NCBI GenBank assembly: GCA_933228895.1
Contig: OW121853.1
Span: 121,354,133-121,418,132, forward strand
Reading direction: 5' to 3'
DNA from: Platycnemis pennipes
Taxonomy: Eukaryota > Arthropoda > Insecta > Odonata > Platycnemididae
Length of the DNA stretch: 64,000 nt
This document shows positions 10,755 to 20,860 of this stretch, in pieces (within the stretch, counting starts at the first letter, position 1; each line of letters begins with the position of its first letter). The notes below the pieces were generated by a model. It saw only the letters and a list, made by a program, of their open reading frames with translations. It searched no databases and was not told the origin of the DNA. The position numbers and the translations under genes were made by a program.

Positions 10755-10985
10755 GGATCATGGATCTTTAGAAGGCGTGCGCTAACGTTATAGTTAATTT
10801 TTGATTTAACTTATGTCAAAGAGATCGTGATCTCCATTCTTCATTTTTCGCACAGCACTTCAAATTGCTTATCACAATCAGTGGAGCGAATTTTATAGAC
10901 GGTTTTTGTTAACCCTGTGCTACTCCACGGGTAAGCGTTAACGATAAAGATTGCGATAACGTGAAATATGCATCCGTGATTCCAG
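10755..10985 (+). repeat. Unknown dispersed repeat, partner of 36585-36812
   Basis: About 230 bp recur in inverted orientation at 36585-36812 with high similarity by eye. Shared blocks include TAATTTTTGATTTAACTTAT, CTTCATTTTTCGCACAGCAC and CGATAAAGATTGCGATAAC. There is no terminal inverted repeat, tail or protein motif that I can name. Confidence 0.75.
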
Positions 10986-11171
10986 GGTTTACTCGCCGAG
11001 CGGTTACCTCGCCGCCACCGAGGCCGGCGGAACAGAGAAATAGAGATAGGAGAATGGTGGGGTAGAGGAAAAGAGTTAGGAAGTAGGAGGGGTAGAGAAA
11101 TAGAGATAGGAAGAGGAAGTGGTAGAGGAATGGAGAGATAAGGAGATAGAGTGAGAAAAGAAAGGAAGAGA
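10986..11171. repeat. Purine-rich low-complexity tract
   Basis: Imperfect repeats of GGTAGAGGAA/AGAGATAGGA-like units. ORFs across this tract are compositional artefacts. Confidence 0.8.
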
Positions 11172-11240
11172 AATCTACATCTACATCTACATAATACCCT
11201 GCAAGCCACCACAAGGGTGTGTGGCAGGGGGTGAAGAGAG
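11172..11240 (-). mobile_element. LINE family A/B 3' tail
   Basis: On the plus strand TCTACATCTACATCTACATA is followed by ATACCCTGCAAGCCACC and GGGTGTGTGGCAGGGGGTGA. This is the reverse complement of the shared 3' end of the two LINE families. Only the last about 70 bp is present. Confidence 0.8.
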
Positions 11241-11654
11241 AGTGAACAGAGAGAGATAAATAGCTACAGAGGAGTGTTGAGTATTCAGCGAACGACATTC
11301 ACCGTGGCGAGGGAAGGGGTGAGAGAAGGATGGGGGGGGAGAGTTTGGGGAAGGAAAGCCCGCGGGTGGAGCCAAATTCGCACATGGGGGGGATGGGGGG
11401 GGGGGGGGCAGCTAGGGCTCGGTGGCGCTGCCGTAGGCGAGAGCCCAATCAAATTGACCTCGCCCTCTCTGGGGGCGGAATGCCCCTGGGAGGGGAGGGG
11501 GTGCCGTACCGGGCTAAAGTGGGGCAATAATTAAAGAGGGGGGAAGGCGATCCCGAGGTCAAGACTCGTGGTTTGGTTTGGGAACCCATGTACTAACCAA
11601 TGGTTACTACTAATGGTATACCAGTTACTACTCGGTTTCTGTGCGGAGAGAGCA
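11241..11654. other. GC-rich, G-run region without a recognised gene
   Basis: Several runs of G, the longest being 14 G at 11395-11408, within a GC-rich stretch. Overlapping ORFs on both strands are Gly/Pro-rich and look like composition effects. Confidence 0.55.
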
Positions 11655-11718
11655 CTTTGAGTTAAGTAATCCGCCTTTCGGATGGGACGGTAAACTGTGG
11701 ACCCCTTGGTGCCTTTTT
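11655..11718 (+). mobile_element. SINE body fragment
   Basis: TCGGATGGGACGGTAAACTG and GGACCCCTTGGTGCCTTT match the body of the SINE at 3481-3797. The rest is lost. Confidence 0.65.
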
Positions 11719-11966
11719 TTAATTTGACTGACGCGATTTTTTCCTACGTACATATTTGCGTATGACATAATGCACGTGTCCTTGTTAGTGATTGACTTTG
11801 GTAAAAGTGTAAAAAAATATTCACTTTACCAATTTGATTTTTCTGGTATTCGAAACTTTCTTAACACGTAACCTTATGGTACTATGAATTTCGTTAAAAT
11901 GCGGTATCACAGGCAAATATTTTCTTCGCAGTATAAAATAACAAAGGCATTTTACCAAAAGAAGTA

Positions 11967-12090
11967 CAAGCGTGGACGTGAGGAAATATTTCATCAGAGC
12001 ATACAACTGGATCGTGCTAATATATGGCAGTGAGGCATGGAAGATGACAGAAGCGGAGAAGTCAAGGCTGGAAGTATTTGAAATGGGATT
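11967..12090 (+). mobile_element. RTE-type LINE fragment
   Basis: The reading frame gives VRKYFIRAYNWIVLIYGSEA, then MTEAEKSRLEVFEMG. It is parallel to MEVRKQFIKTYIWSMFLYDS in the RTE copy at 2347-2925, but a different sequence lineage. It stops abruptly at about 12090. Confidence 0.75.
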
Positions 12091-12304
12091 CGGACTGGGA
12101 ACCACCGATCAGAAGCTCAACGACTTCGCTCAATTCGGAGCCACACCAACTCTTAAGAATGAATGCATATTCCGCGAAATAGAACTCCAAAAAAATTACT
12201 CAGCAACCAGAATGAATCAAAACTACTGAGAACTTATTTAGCGTTTCAGAAGAGTACCTTATACGGCCCCATGTGATGATGAAAGGGATTAAGGTTTATG
12301 GAGG

Positions 12305-12712
12305 GTTTGTGACAATGACAGCTGCGGAAAAGAAAAGGGTGAAAGCATTAGAAATGTAGTGCGACCGAAGAATGAAGAGGATAAAACGGATCGACCGAGT
12401 AAGTAACGAGGAAGTCCTCAGAAGAGTGGGAGAAAAGAGAAGTAGGTTGAAAACTCTTAAATTAAGACGGGACAACTTAATCGGCCATATCTTAAGACAT
12501 GATGGCCTGATGAAAGCAATTGTCGAGGGAAAAGTAAACGCGAAGAATGGAAAAGACTTGCCCCGCATGAGATACATGGACAAAGTTGTGAAGGATGTAA
12601 AAGAGAAGAATTAAGTTGATATGACGAGGTTGGCCGATAGGAGAATCGAGTGGAGGGCTGCGTCAAACTAATCCTAGAACCGTTGACCAATAATGGCGAT
12701 GATGATCAAATT
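12305..12712 (+). mobile_element. RTE-type LINE, C-terminal region and tail
   Basis: It starts at MTAAEKKRVKALEM (followed by a stop), then VSNEEVLRRVGEKRSRLKTL, LRRDNLIGHILRHDGLMKAI and MDKVVKDVKEKN, then a stop in place of Tyr. The end is GCGTCAAACTAATCC and a GATGATGAT tail. It is the same family as 2347-2925, with at least two inactivating stops. Confidence 0.8.
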
Positions 12713-12845
12713 AACGCTTTTCTGTGTGGCAAAATATTCTCAATTGTTTAAATAAAAACGACCACAAAAATACACAGAGGCACAATTGAGCCGAAGTACA
12801 ACTCGATTATTCAACTTCAATACAGTAAAACCACGTAAGAGTTGA

Positions 12846-12975
12846 ATGAAAAGTTGTGAAGGATGTAAAAGAGAAGTATTACGCTAATATGAAGAGGTTG
12901 GCCGATTGGAAGAATCGACTGGAGGGCTGCGTCAAACCAATCCTAGGATTGTTGACCGATGATGACGATATTATT
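12846..12975 (+). mobile_element. RTE-type LINE 3' end fragment
   Basis: It repeats the last 130 bp of the previous copy: GTTGTGAAGGATGTAAAAGA, AATATGAAGAGGTTGGCCGA and CCAATCCTAGGATTGTTGAC, then GATGATGACGAT. It is a separate insertion or a local duplication. Confidence 0.75.
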
Positions 12976-13283
12976 AAGGCAACTACAGGCTAATATTACG
13001 GTACCACACGGACTCACATATACAGAAAAGCATGGTTAAATATAACTTTCAACTTAATTTCGACTATCGCATCAAAAACTATCGATGACACTATTTATTT
13101 TTCTAAGTTATAACATCCATAAATACAATATACTATTCTTGTATAATTTCCACAGCGGCATGCACTGTACCGTATTGTTAGTTCTATTTAAATTAAATGT
13201 GGCCCTAGCATTTTTTCCACGTGCCTGAATAAATAATACAATATGCACTCAATGTCTCACGATTACCACCCCAGCCACCTTAA
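12976..13283. other. No feature recognised
   Basis: AT-rich DNA without ORFs or repeat matches. TAA at 13281-13283 is the target duplication of the next element. Confidence 0.45.
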
Positions 13284-13759
13284 AGCCCGTTTCACACGAC
13301 ATTTGATCCAGCACAAGGTCAAGGATACTCGCTAGCATGCTAGCTTTCCAGTATCGTGTGAATAGAACCAGTATACTGGCAGAAAAGCATGATCTTTAGC
13401 ATACTCGCAGAACTACTTTATTTCCTTCTTGATGCGGTATTAGTTTGCTAGTACCGCATCAAGTAGGCTACTAGACTAGTCTATCTAGACCCAGTCTAAT
13501 CTACTGGGACTAATCTACTAGATCCAGTAGGACCCAGTGGCCATCTACCAGTCACGTCACGTTACCGACGCTGTGTGATCTTCTCTTTTTCTAATTAGAA
13601 TGAAATCATATGGAATAACCGCTTCATAGCGAGCACAATGTTGATGATCGTATGAAACCTCCTAGGAGGGTTCCAATCATGCTAGATTCCGTCCTCAATA
13701 TGAAGCAGCGTCTAGCACATTAGGTCTTGTGCTGGAACAAGTATCGTGTGAAACAGGTT
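13284..13759 (+). mobile_element. PIF/Harbinger-like MITE, copy 1
   Basis: The ends are AGCCCGTTTCACACGA and, on the other strand, AACCTGTTTCACACGA, followed on both sides by a CCAGCACAAG block. The element is flanked by TAA (13281-13283 and 13760-13762), the 3-bp duplication typical of PIF/Harbinger. There is no transposase. The interior is rich in CTAG palindromes and holds a hairpin at 13428-13463 (arm CTTGATGCGGTA; one mismatch over 15 bp). A second copy lies in opposite orientation at 17843-18253. Confidence 0.82.
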
Positions 13760-13760
13760 T

Positions 13761-13882
13761 AAGAGCAAGCTAATGCTGACACCGGGTTTCTCTCACCTCA
13801 TCCCAAAAATGAATTTCTCCTCTTACATGTGCTCTGTCATCAACGGAGAAAACTACCTCAGCAGCCGGCTATATATCCCGGA
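13761..13882 (+). mobile_element. SINE 3' body fragment
   Basis: TTAAGAGCAAGCTAATGCTG, then ACACCGGGTTTCTCTC, and further on ACTACCTCAGCAGCCGGC match the 3' half of the SINE at 3481-3797. It abuts the right end of the MITE. Confidence 0.65.
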
Positions 13883-15108
13883 GAACTGTAACAAGTAGAG
13901 ATGAGGTTTGACGTTATCATTCACTGGATTCTATAAAACTTAGTTCCTTGTGGTTCCTTGTTTCCAAATTAAACGAAAAGGAAGAGCTCCTTCGAAGAAG
14001 TAAAACACACTACTCACTTACATGCATAGGAGTAAAACAGCAGACTCGAAAATCGAACACATACCATCGGATAAATTCAAGTTCGAACCAGTTCCCTCTC
14101 TGCAACAAGACAATGTCCTCTATGGCACGCATATACGAGACACAAAAGTAAATAATAAGAGAAAACAAGCCTTATGGGCATCAACGATCAATTAAGGCCA
14201 AATGCGTCAGTGACCTCCCGAACGCCGAAATCTTATACACCTATTTTAAAAAGAGACTCCACTTGAGGATTTTCAATGTAAAGGCTATCAACCAACAAGA
14301 TTGTATTTGTCATCGTTCATGGAAAGTATAGCTACGAACCTCTACTCTAAAATAATTGTTATTCGTTATCTTCCTCTTCTGCTACGATCACAAATCTCAA
14401 ATTTTTTTCGCTAAAATCTGTCAGTCAGCCTCTCAAATGTTGACACATTTAACCCTTCTTAGCTTTAAACTCCTTGTTTTATGTATCGGAAACGACGCCT
14501 TTGTCAACGGTTACACTCACTTTTCCCTCAACTCCCTTTAACAGATCTCCAACATTTCTCAAGATTTCTCCGATAAGGTATTCTCGGCTTCGTTCAGATT
14601 ATACGCTATTTTTCTTTTTTCCCACATTCATCAAAATTAAACACTCATCTAAGCCATTTAATTAACTTCACAGTGAACCGAACATTTTGCATTAGGAATT
14701 CATGATTCTGGAAATTAGGAAATGAGAGCATTTGGACATGTTGTAATAAACTGGACTTTGGTGTTTTAAGGTGGTCAGGTAGGAAAAAAAACGATACTAG
14801 CCTACGTTGCATCTTTTTTATATTTATCATAACAAGCACTTGGAAGCCAGTAACGATAGCAGTTCAAGAAGAACATCATACATTACGTCACTTACATTAC
14901 AGAGTAACATGAAATAGTTTTGAAGAACAGCTGAGATTGTAATAAAAAAATGAATGAAACGAACAAATTCATGCTGATGGAAATGAGGAAAAAACGTATG
15001 TACTGGGAAAAACAAGCTGGAATTAGGCAATCGCGTGGTGATGGAAGATACTCGAACAATACCTATGTTAATACATTCGCGAAAACGGTCCGGTGTCACG
15101 GGTTACGT
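13883..15108. other. No feature recognised
   Basis: AT-rich DNA with several 60-90-aa ORFs, none with a recognisable motif or good codon structure. Confidence 0.5.
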
Positions 15109-15117
15109 AGGCAGCCT

Positions 15118-15520
15118 AGGCCTGGGCGATATATCGATATGTCGTAAAATATCACGATATTTTAATATATCGCGAATCCGATGTTGAGTTTTTAAAACGA
15201 TTTTGACGATATATCGTTGCTCGATAAATATCGCGATCACGATAAATATCGCGATAAAATATGATATCGCGCAATATCACGATAATTCATCGGGCGCGAT
15301 TACGCGATACATGAACGAGCGCAATATCACGATATTTTATCGTGATAATATATCGTGATATTTTATCGGGGCGCGATATCTTGATATTTTATCGGGACGA
15401 GATATCATGATATTTTATCGCGATATTTATCGTCACGATATGAGTTATCGTTATCGCCACCTTAGATATGCTAAAATTATCGTATTCCGATATTGAATTA
15501 TCAATATCGCCCATGCCTAA
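15118..15520. mobile_element. hAT-like MITE packed with CGATA motifs
   Basis: The left end is AGGCCTGGGCGATATATCGA. The right end read inward is TTAGGCATGGGCGATATTGA. An 8-bp duplication, GGCAGCCT, flanks it at 15110-15117 and 15521-15528. Inverted ends plus an 8-bp duplication fit hAT. The interior is almost entirely ATCG/CGATA palindromes. By hand I count 14 CGATA and 16 TATCG in about 400 bp, including one TATCGATA near 15128. There is no coding sequence. Confidence 0.85.
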
Positions 15521-15528
15521 GGCAGCCT

Positions 15529-15870
15529 GCGAGGGCGACGGAATGATTGGGGTTGTTGGCAGCGGACTGGCAATGAGTTAAGGCGTGTAGTGTAGGCACA
15601 GCAAGGAGGCGCGTGCTGTCGGAAGACGATGAACGGAGGAGGCGGCGTGTGGGGATTCGAGCAACATCCGGCCGACGCGTGACGACTCGACGAGACTCGC
15701 TCCTCGGACGTGACGTGGGAGCGAATGGAACCGCAGCGCCGCCGATTAGATTCACGGCGTCAATCCCAAACCGCAATGCGCATCTCGCGACTCCACCTTT
15801 CGGAGCATCGCGGAGCTAAGTACGCGGATGTGTCATCCGCGCAGCATCCAGCAAGCAACGGCCAGCGTGT
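15529..15870. other. CpG-rich island, no assigned gene
   Basis: It is clearly GC- and CpG-rich against an AT-rich background (for example GGAGGAGGCGGCGTG and GACGTGACGTGGGAGCG). ORFs on both strands are Arg/Ser-rich and unconvincing. A TATAAA-like string lies downstream at about 15961. It could be a promoter or first exon, but no supporting coding or splice evidence is visible. Confidence 0.4.
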
Positions 15871-16250
15871 GGCAGAGGGTGACTCCACAACAGGCATGCG
15901 TTTTCTGCGATTAAGCACAACTATCAAAACAAGTGGGTAACCAGCGTCACTTCTCAGTCGTATAAATCCGCCATGGAAGTACATATTCTCTGGATGAAAT
16001 ACAGCGTCTAATTTCAGAGTACTATCATGAGGGATAGACACTGCAGAAATTTAAACAACAAATATTTGGCGAAAGACAAAAATGAGAAGAGATACCAAAG
16101 AAATTTCAAGCGCGAGAAAAAAAGTTGGATTCTCTATAGTTATGACATAATAACTAACCAAATATTCGCACGCTAATCTAGCTGGTAACATTTGTAAACA
16201 TATTCCATAACCATTATCTATCAGCCATGCAATTTGCGAAAAAACGTATT

Positions 16251-16480
16251 TCATCATGTTCACCATCATTAGTCAACAATTCTCAGATTGGTTTGATTCA
16301 GTTCTCTACTAGGTTCTTCTGTCAGCCTACCTATTTACGTAATTATTCTCTTTCATATCCTCAACAACTTGCTCTATGTATCTCATATGAGGCCATTTCT
16401 ATTCTTTCTATTTATTTTTCCTTCGACGATTGTCTTCATCAGGTTATCGTGCTTCATTACATGGATGATTAAGTTCATCC
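16251..16480 (-). mobile_element. RTE-type LINE 3' fragment, decayed
   Basis: TCATCATGTTCACCATCATT (tail side), then GTCAACAATTCTCAGATTGG and TTTTCCTTCGACGATTGTCT match, in reverse complement, the RTE C-terminal part at 2347-2925. It has many substitutions and stops. Confidence 0.75.
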
Positions 16481-17081
16481 ATTTTATTTTCAAAGTTGTA
16501 GGAGTAAAGATCAGAGCACCTCCACAAGCTGAATGAATTAGGGGAATTCGGCGCGCAGCAAGCAAGAAGAAAAAAATAGGAGGGACATGTTTCTCAGCCA
16601 GAAGACGCCCGGGTAAGAATTAAGGTGTGAATGGGTGAGAGAAAGTCGGCAGTGAATACACATATTGTCTTAGTGCCCAGCATCGGCGTCAATGAAACCT
16701 ACGTCAACTGCGAGTCAAGGGTATCCAGCCCGTCCTAAGGGATTATTCTGATCCTGACATCACCAAAAAGACACCGTGACTTCTACAATAGCAGCACGTA
16801 ATACTATTAATAAAGATGCCCATCGAAATCCCTCCCAAGTCGAAAATCAAATATTCGTCCTCAAATCTAGTTGAATACAACATCTCTTCATCCCTTCAAA
16901 AACACACAGCTTATTCTATTATTCCAGCGTACTATCCTTACCGGTTCAAAAATAAGAAAGCAGGGGACAATTTCTGAAAACTTCGTCAATCAACAAAATA
17001 CCTCATGTTGGCTACCTATAGTTTGATAAAAATTAAGCAAATTCAAGGATTTCAAACTTGCTTTAATGGAAGTATCCGCTG
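16481..17081. other. No feature recognised
   Basis: There are no ORFs over about 60 aa and no repeat match. Confidence 0.45.
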
Positions 17082-17268
17082 AAATTGCACAATAACAGAA
17101 TTTCCATAGAGAAAAAATTCATACACCTTGTCCGGGATACGAACCCGGGACTCTGACCACCCTGAAGGTTATATTATATTATTATTTGATATTAGAAGGT
17201 TCCAGGTTCGAGGCCTGGTCAATGTGAATGATTTTTTTGTAAGTAGAATTTCTGCTATTGTGCAAAAT
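17082..17268. mobile_element. Fold-back element with a tRNA box B arm on each side
   Basis: The outer arms begin TTGCACAATAACAGAA on the left and TTGCACAATAGCAGAA on the right (minus strand), followed by an ATAGAGAAAAAATTCAT-type segment. Inside them the left side has GAACCCGGGA (a box B on the minus strand) and the right side has CCAGGTTCGAGGCCTGG (a box B on the plus strand). Two tRNA-like TΨC arms therefore face each other around an AT-rich centre. Related elements lie at 28778-28896 and 52522-52605. Confidence 0.7.
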
Positions 17269-17842
17269 TAACCAATTTAACATACCGAAAACGCCATATA
17301 ATATGCCACAATAATGATGTGTTTTCTTAAAAACACCAAGGACTTGAATACATTAGAATAATTATTACCTGCACGTCGGGAACATAGTTTCTCCCGGACA
17401 GAAAATTGTTAGGTGGTAGTTATCAACTTGAGACCGCTGAAAGAGGTGTAGCGAACTCCGGTGCGACTAACGTGTCAAAATGAAAGGAACGTTGAGGGGA
17501 GTAAACTCCTCGAAAAAGTTCTTCGCCGAGTATCGAAGGAAAGAGGAGTGAGAGGAGGAGGTGGAGGGAGAGGTTGGAGAGGGGTACAATCGCCAGGGGT
17601 TCGGAGGGAGGAACTGGCTTGCCTTCTCCCCGTCTCCACGGCAACGAAACATCCAATATTTCAAGTGCAAACAAAAGCAGTCGAGATAATGAGTGGGGGG
17701 CGGAGATGGGGAGTCAGAAAATGGCCTCGAATCACTCCCCTTTTCCCCCCACTTGATGCCCTAAAGAGAGTAACTCACTATCTTGTACACGACTGCGCCT
17801 TGTAACAGCCATTACCGGAACCACGCCTGACATCCCCATTTT
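17269..17842. other. No gene recognised; purine-rich and GC-rich patch
   Basis: 17510-17760 is GA-rich, with ORFs of 60-114 aa on both strands and no recognisable domain. Confidence 0.45.
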
Positions 17843-18253
17843 AAACCCGTTTAACACGATACTTGTTCGAGCACAAGACCTAATGTGCTAGCCACTACTT
17901 GATTCTGAGGACGGAATCTAGTATGATTGGAACCGTCCTGGGAGGTTTCATACGATCATCGACCTTGTGCTTGCTATGATTCGGATATTCCATATGATTC
18001 CATACTAATTAAAAAAAGAGAAGTTTACACAGCGACTGTAGCGTGACTTGATTGGTCGATGGCTACGGGTCCTACTGGGAGCTACTAGAAATCTAGTACT
18101 GCATCAAGTATGAAATCCAGTAGCTCAGCGTGTATGCTAGCAAGCATGCTTGCTAGCCAGCTTACTGGTTCTACCCGCACGATACTGAAAAGCTAGCATA
18201 CTTGCTAGTATACTCGACCTTGTGCTGGATCAGGTACCGTGTGAAATGGGTTT
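17843..18253 (-). mobile_element. PIF/Harbinger-like MITE, copy 2
   Basis: Its left end AACCCGTTTAACACGATACT corresponds to the right end of copy 1, and its right end (ACCTTGTGCTGGATCAGG then TACCGTGTGAAATGGG) to the left end of copy 1. The two copies are therefore in opposite orientation. It contains a perfect 22-bp palindrome centred on CAAGCATGCTTG (18136-18157). The TAA on the left is kept and the right one has diverged. Confidence 0.8.
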
Positions 18254-18444
18254 TTCGCCCGCCCGTCTTCTCCAGAACAGATCCTCCCCTTGTCCCATTT
18301 TGACAGGCATCCCCACCACAGGTCCTTCTTCCGCGGCTCTTCTCGAAGGCTCCTTACACCCCTTGCCCTAACAATCCGCTCAACAACCAAACAGTAAAGC
18401 CTCCTTGGTTCACACGTTGCGCTTCCCCGGGATGGATATCTTGT

Positions 18445-18730
18445 GCGGAGTCCTGACTGATGCCGAGCGTGCTCGCTTGCTGCAAATTCAGACTGCTGCC
18501 GGCTGCCCTGACGGCTACCTTGCTCGATATCGAGGTTAGGTCCGGCGCTATTTTTCTAGCGTGTTTTGTCGATGTCTGTCGGTTCCGGCGGAGTCCTGAC
18601 TGATGCCGAGCGTGCTCGCTTGCTGCAAATTCAGACTGCTGCCGGCTGCCCTGACGGCTACCTTGCTCGATATCGAGGTTAGGTCCGGCGCTATTTTTCT
18701 AGCGTGTTTTGTCGATGTCTGTCGGTTCCG
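18445..18730. repeat. Perfect 143-bp tandem duplication
   Basis: A GC-rich unit starting GCGGAGTCCTGACTGATGCC and ending GTCTGTCGGTTCCG occurs twice head to tail, at 18445-18587 and 18588-18730. I see no difference between the units by eye. 143 is not a multiple of three, so the overlapping minus-strand ORF is not a repeat-containing gene. Confidence 0.92.
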
Positions 18731-19107
18731 GCCAATCATCGTTAAGCTACGCATCACGTGATCAAAGTAAAGATTCTGCCACGGAGGAGCCAATTTGCCG
18801 TGGTTCTGATCTCCAATTCTGCTTTTGTATACATTTTCCAAGCAACATTTTTCAAAACAATGAGTGGGAGTCTATGTTCTTGGCATAAACAGAAGTTGCT
18901 TATCAAGAAATACAAAGAGAAAACTAGCTGATATGTAGCTCTCCGGTCTAAGTATCATGATAAAACTATTCGGGTATCAATCAATGCGTCTGTGTCTCTT
19001 CTTCGCTTGACTTCTTGTAAGATTTACTAGTTGACAGATGGAAAACAATGAAGTACATTTTAAAAATATCTGCGCCATGGCTTCACGAACAAGCTAATAG
19101 ATACCAG
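18731..19107. other. No feature recognised
   Basis: Unassigned sequence between the tandem duplication and a LINE tail. Confidence 0.45.
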
Positions 19108-19213
19108 TTCTACATCTACATCTACACGATACCCTGCAAGCCACCGCGAGGGTGTGTGGTATGGGGTGAAGATCACCACGCATGCACTATTGACATGCAA
19201 ACCAGCAACTATA

Positions 19214-19644
19214 AAAACCCGCTTACAAGAACACGAGCGGGCTATTCGGCTGGGACAACACTTAAAATCAGCAGTAGCGGAACATGCAGCCTCGGGACAC
19301 GTGATTGACCTCAAAGAAACAAAGATAATCGCCAAAGTGAAAAACTTCAAACCCCGGCTGATCCGCAAAGCTTTGGAAATAAGGAAATGCCAGCAAAATT
19401 ATAATAGGGACTGTGGCCTCCAAGTCAGCCACACGTGGGACCCAGCTTTGAACCGAAATAAAAATACAATGACTACTCCTTCCACGCCTCCCCTTCCCAT
19501 CCTTTTCCCTCCCTGAATCCCCTATATAAACTCCTCCATCTCGACAGACACCTCATTCCCTTGGATAAAGTGACCAGCAACGGCCACGAAACGTCAGGGT
19601 CACACCTGGTATAGAACGCGGGATACACCCGAAAAACAAACATA
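19214..19644 (+). mobile_element. Penelope-like element, 5' truncated, GIY-YIG C-terminal region
   Basis: The reading frame from about 19216 gives IKTRLQEHERAIRLGQHLKS, AVAEHAASGHVIDLKETKII, NFKPRLIRKALEIRKCQQNY and DCGLQVSHTWDPALN. This is the C-terminal end of a Penelope-like protein after the GIY and YIG motifs, which are lost by truncation. The ORF continues to 19516. Downstream lie a pyrimidine-rich tract, TATATAAA (about 19523) and a hammerhead-like motif (19558-19599). The element is flanked by the 8-bp repeat CAACTATA (19206-19213, 19645-19652). The family B copy at 24082-24089 shows the unoccupied site, CAACTATAGTGTCTCATGC. Confidence 0.87.
19558..19599 (+). ncRNA. Hammerhead-like motif in Penelope-like terminus
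   Basis: Stem I strand CCCT, a degenerate core TGGATAA, stem II GTGACC / GGCCAC with an AGCAAC loop (one mismatch), GAAA, C, GTC, and the second stem I strand AGGG. The CUGANGA core is damaged, so self-cleavage is unlikely in this copy. Confidence 0.5.
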
Positions 19645-19993
19645 CAACTATAGGGTCTCATGCAACTAGATTGTTAGTATCTATAGTATTTAAGGGAATA
19701 ATACATGCATAATACATGCATCATGCACCACAGACTACTCTGAAATATTTCCCCTACCTATCCCTTGCTGTGCTGCCTATTCTGTTCTCTTATAGTCCGG
19801 GGGAAAAATGCCATTTTGAATCTATCAGTACGACAATCTATCTCTCTAATCTTATTTATCTGGTAGTTGCATAATACGCTGGTACTTTTAGTATGTGCTT
19901 AACATCGTCAGTAAAGCTATACGATTGAAATGTCTCTGATAGATTTAATCTGTACTTTAACCTACGCTCTGATAATGATTCCCACCCTATTCT

Positions 19994-20290
19994 AGCGACC
20001 GACAGATGAGGTCATTTGCTCCAATTAGGATAGGTGGGTAATTGGTTCAGGTAACGGAGGAAGGGTGTAATGAAACCCGGCCTCAGCATTAGCCTACTCT
20101 TAACGACAGGCGCCAAGGGGACCACGGCTTAACGTCCCATCCGACGGACGAGGTACTGAACTTGAAATGCCCTCCACTAGGTACTCAAGTAGGGACCGGT
20201 TTTCCACTGAAAAATCCGCCACTGCCGGGAATCAAACCCGGACCTTCGGGATGGGAAGCCAGTACTCTAGCCGCCACACCACGCCCATCC
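19994..20290 (-). mobile_element. tRNA-derived SINE, near full length
   Basis: Reverse complement of the SINE at 3481-3797: head with GTGGTGTGGCGGCTAGAG, box B GGTTTGATTCC, the CGTCGGATGGGACGTTAAGC block, and an end at ATGACCTCATCTGTCGGTCG. The last about 15 bp are not recognisable. Confidence 0.87.
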
Positions 20291-20380
20291 CCGATATGTT
20301 TCGTATTTCTCGCCTAGAGTAAACGGCTGTCTTCACCTATTAATCCTGGTAGAGGAGGTACTGAAATCCCTGAAGTTTTC

Positions 20381-20624
20381 AGGAAACAGAGGATGGGGGG
20401 AGAGAAACCCGGCGTCGGCATTAGCCTACTCTTAACGAAAGACGCCAAGGGGACCACGGCTTAACGTCCCATCCCACGGACGGGGTACTGAACTTGAGTA
20501 CTGCCCTCTACTAGGCATTCAAGTGGGGACCGGTTTTCCACTGAAAAATCTGCCACCACTGGGAATCGAACCCGGGCCCTCGAGATGCGAGGTCAGTACT
20601 CTAGCCACCACACCAACCCGATCC
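20381..20624 (-). mobile_element. tRNA-derived SINE, 3' truncated
   Basis: On the minus strand the head GGATCGGGTTGGTGTGGTGG, box B GGGTTCGATTCC, the CCGTGGGATGGGACGTTAAG body and GGCTAATGCCGACGCCGGG are well preserved. It ends before the CTGTCGGTCGCC block. It has the same orientation as the copy 90 bp to its left. Confidence 0.88.
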
Positions 20625-20654
20625 CCCCTGCGGATGGTACTTTGATAAACTGAC

Positions 20655-20860
20655 TGAGCTGATGCATCATCATCTGGTGTTCTGCGTGTTGGCATGTCCC
20701 GTACACCACAGCTGTCTCCATCCGCTTCTGTCCCGAACATTCTCTTTCTGAGCTGATGTAATAAATCCATTACGGTAGGCTCCAAAATTTTTAAATTCCA
20801 ATTCAATTGCGTTTCCACCCTCATTCCCTTTATGATATCATTACGGACTGCGCCATTGTG
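20655..20860 (-). repeat. Unknown dispersed repeat fragment, partner of 23037-23130
   Basis: CATCATCATCTGGTGTTCTG, TTGGCATGTC and GTCTCCATCCGCTTCTGTC recur at 23037-23130. The CATCATCAT start resembles the tail of a LINE read in reverse, so it may be another RTE-like family. No protein motif was found. Confidence 0.5.

Larger units (their letters stand above)
19108..19960 (-). mobile_element. LINE family B 3' part, split by a Penelope-like insertion
   Basis: 19108-19213 is the antisense 3' tail (CTACATCTACATCTACACGA, then TACCCTGCAAGCCACCGCGA). 19653-19960 continues the same 3' UTR and the end of the ORF. Read on the minus strand, the ORF end gives RFKMAFFPRTIREQNRQHSK, which parallels the FKMSFFPRTIRDMN end of family A. 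The break is filled by the element at 19214-19644. The uninterrupted order is visible in the family B copy at 23990-24110. Confidence 0.83.

Noticed and set aside
10841..11298. 123- and 129-aa overlapping minus-strand ORFs
   Set aside because: Ser/Leu/Pro low complexity from a GA-rich repeat, plus a LINE tail.
15950..15970. Core promoter (TATAAA near 15961)
   Set aside because: A single TATAAA in unsupported context; no transcript or exon evidence.
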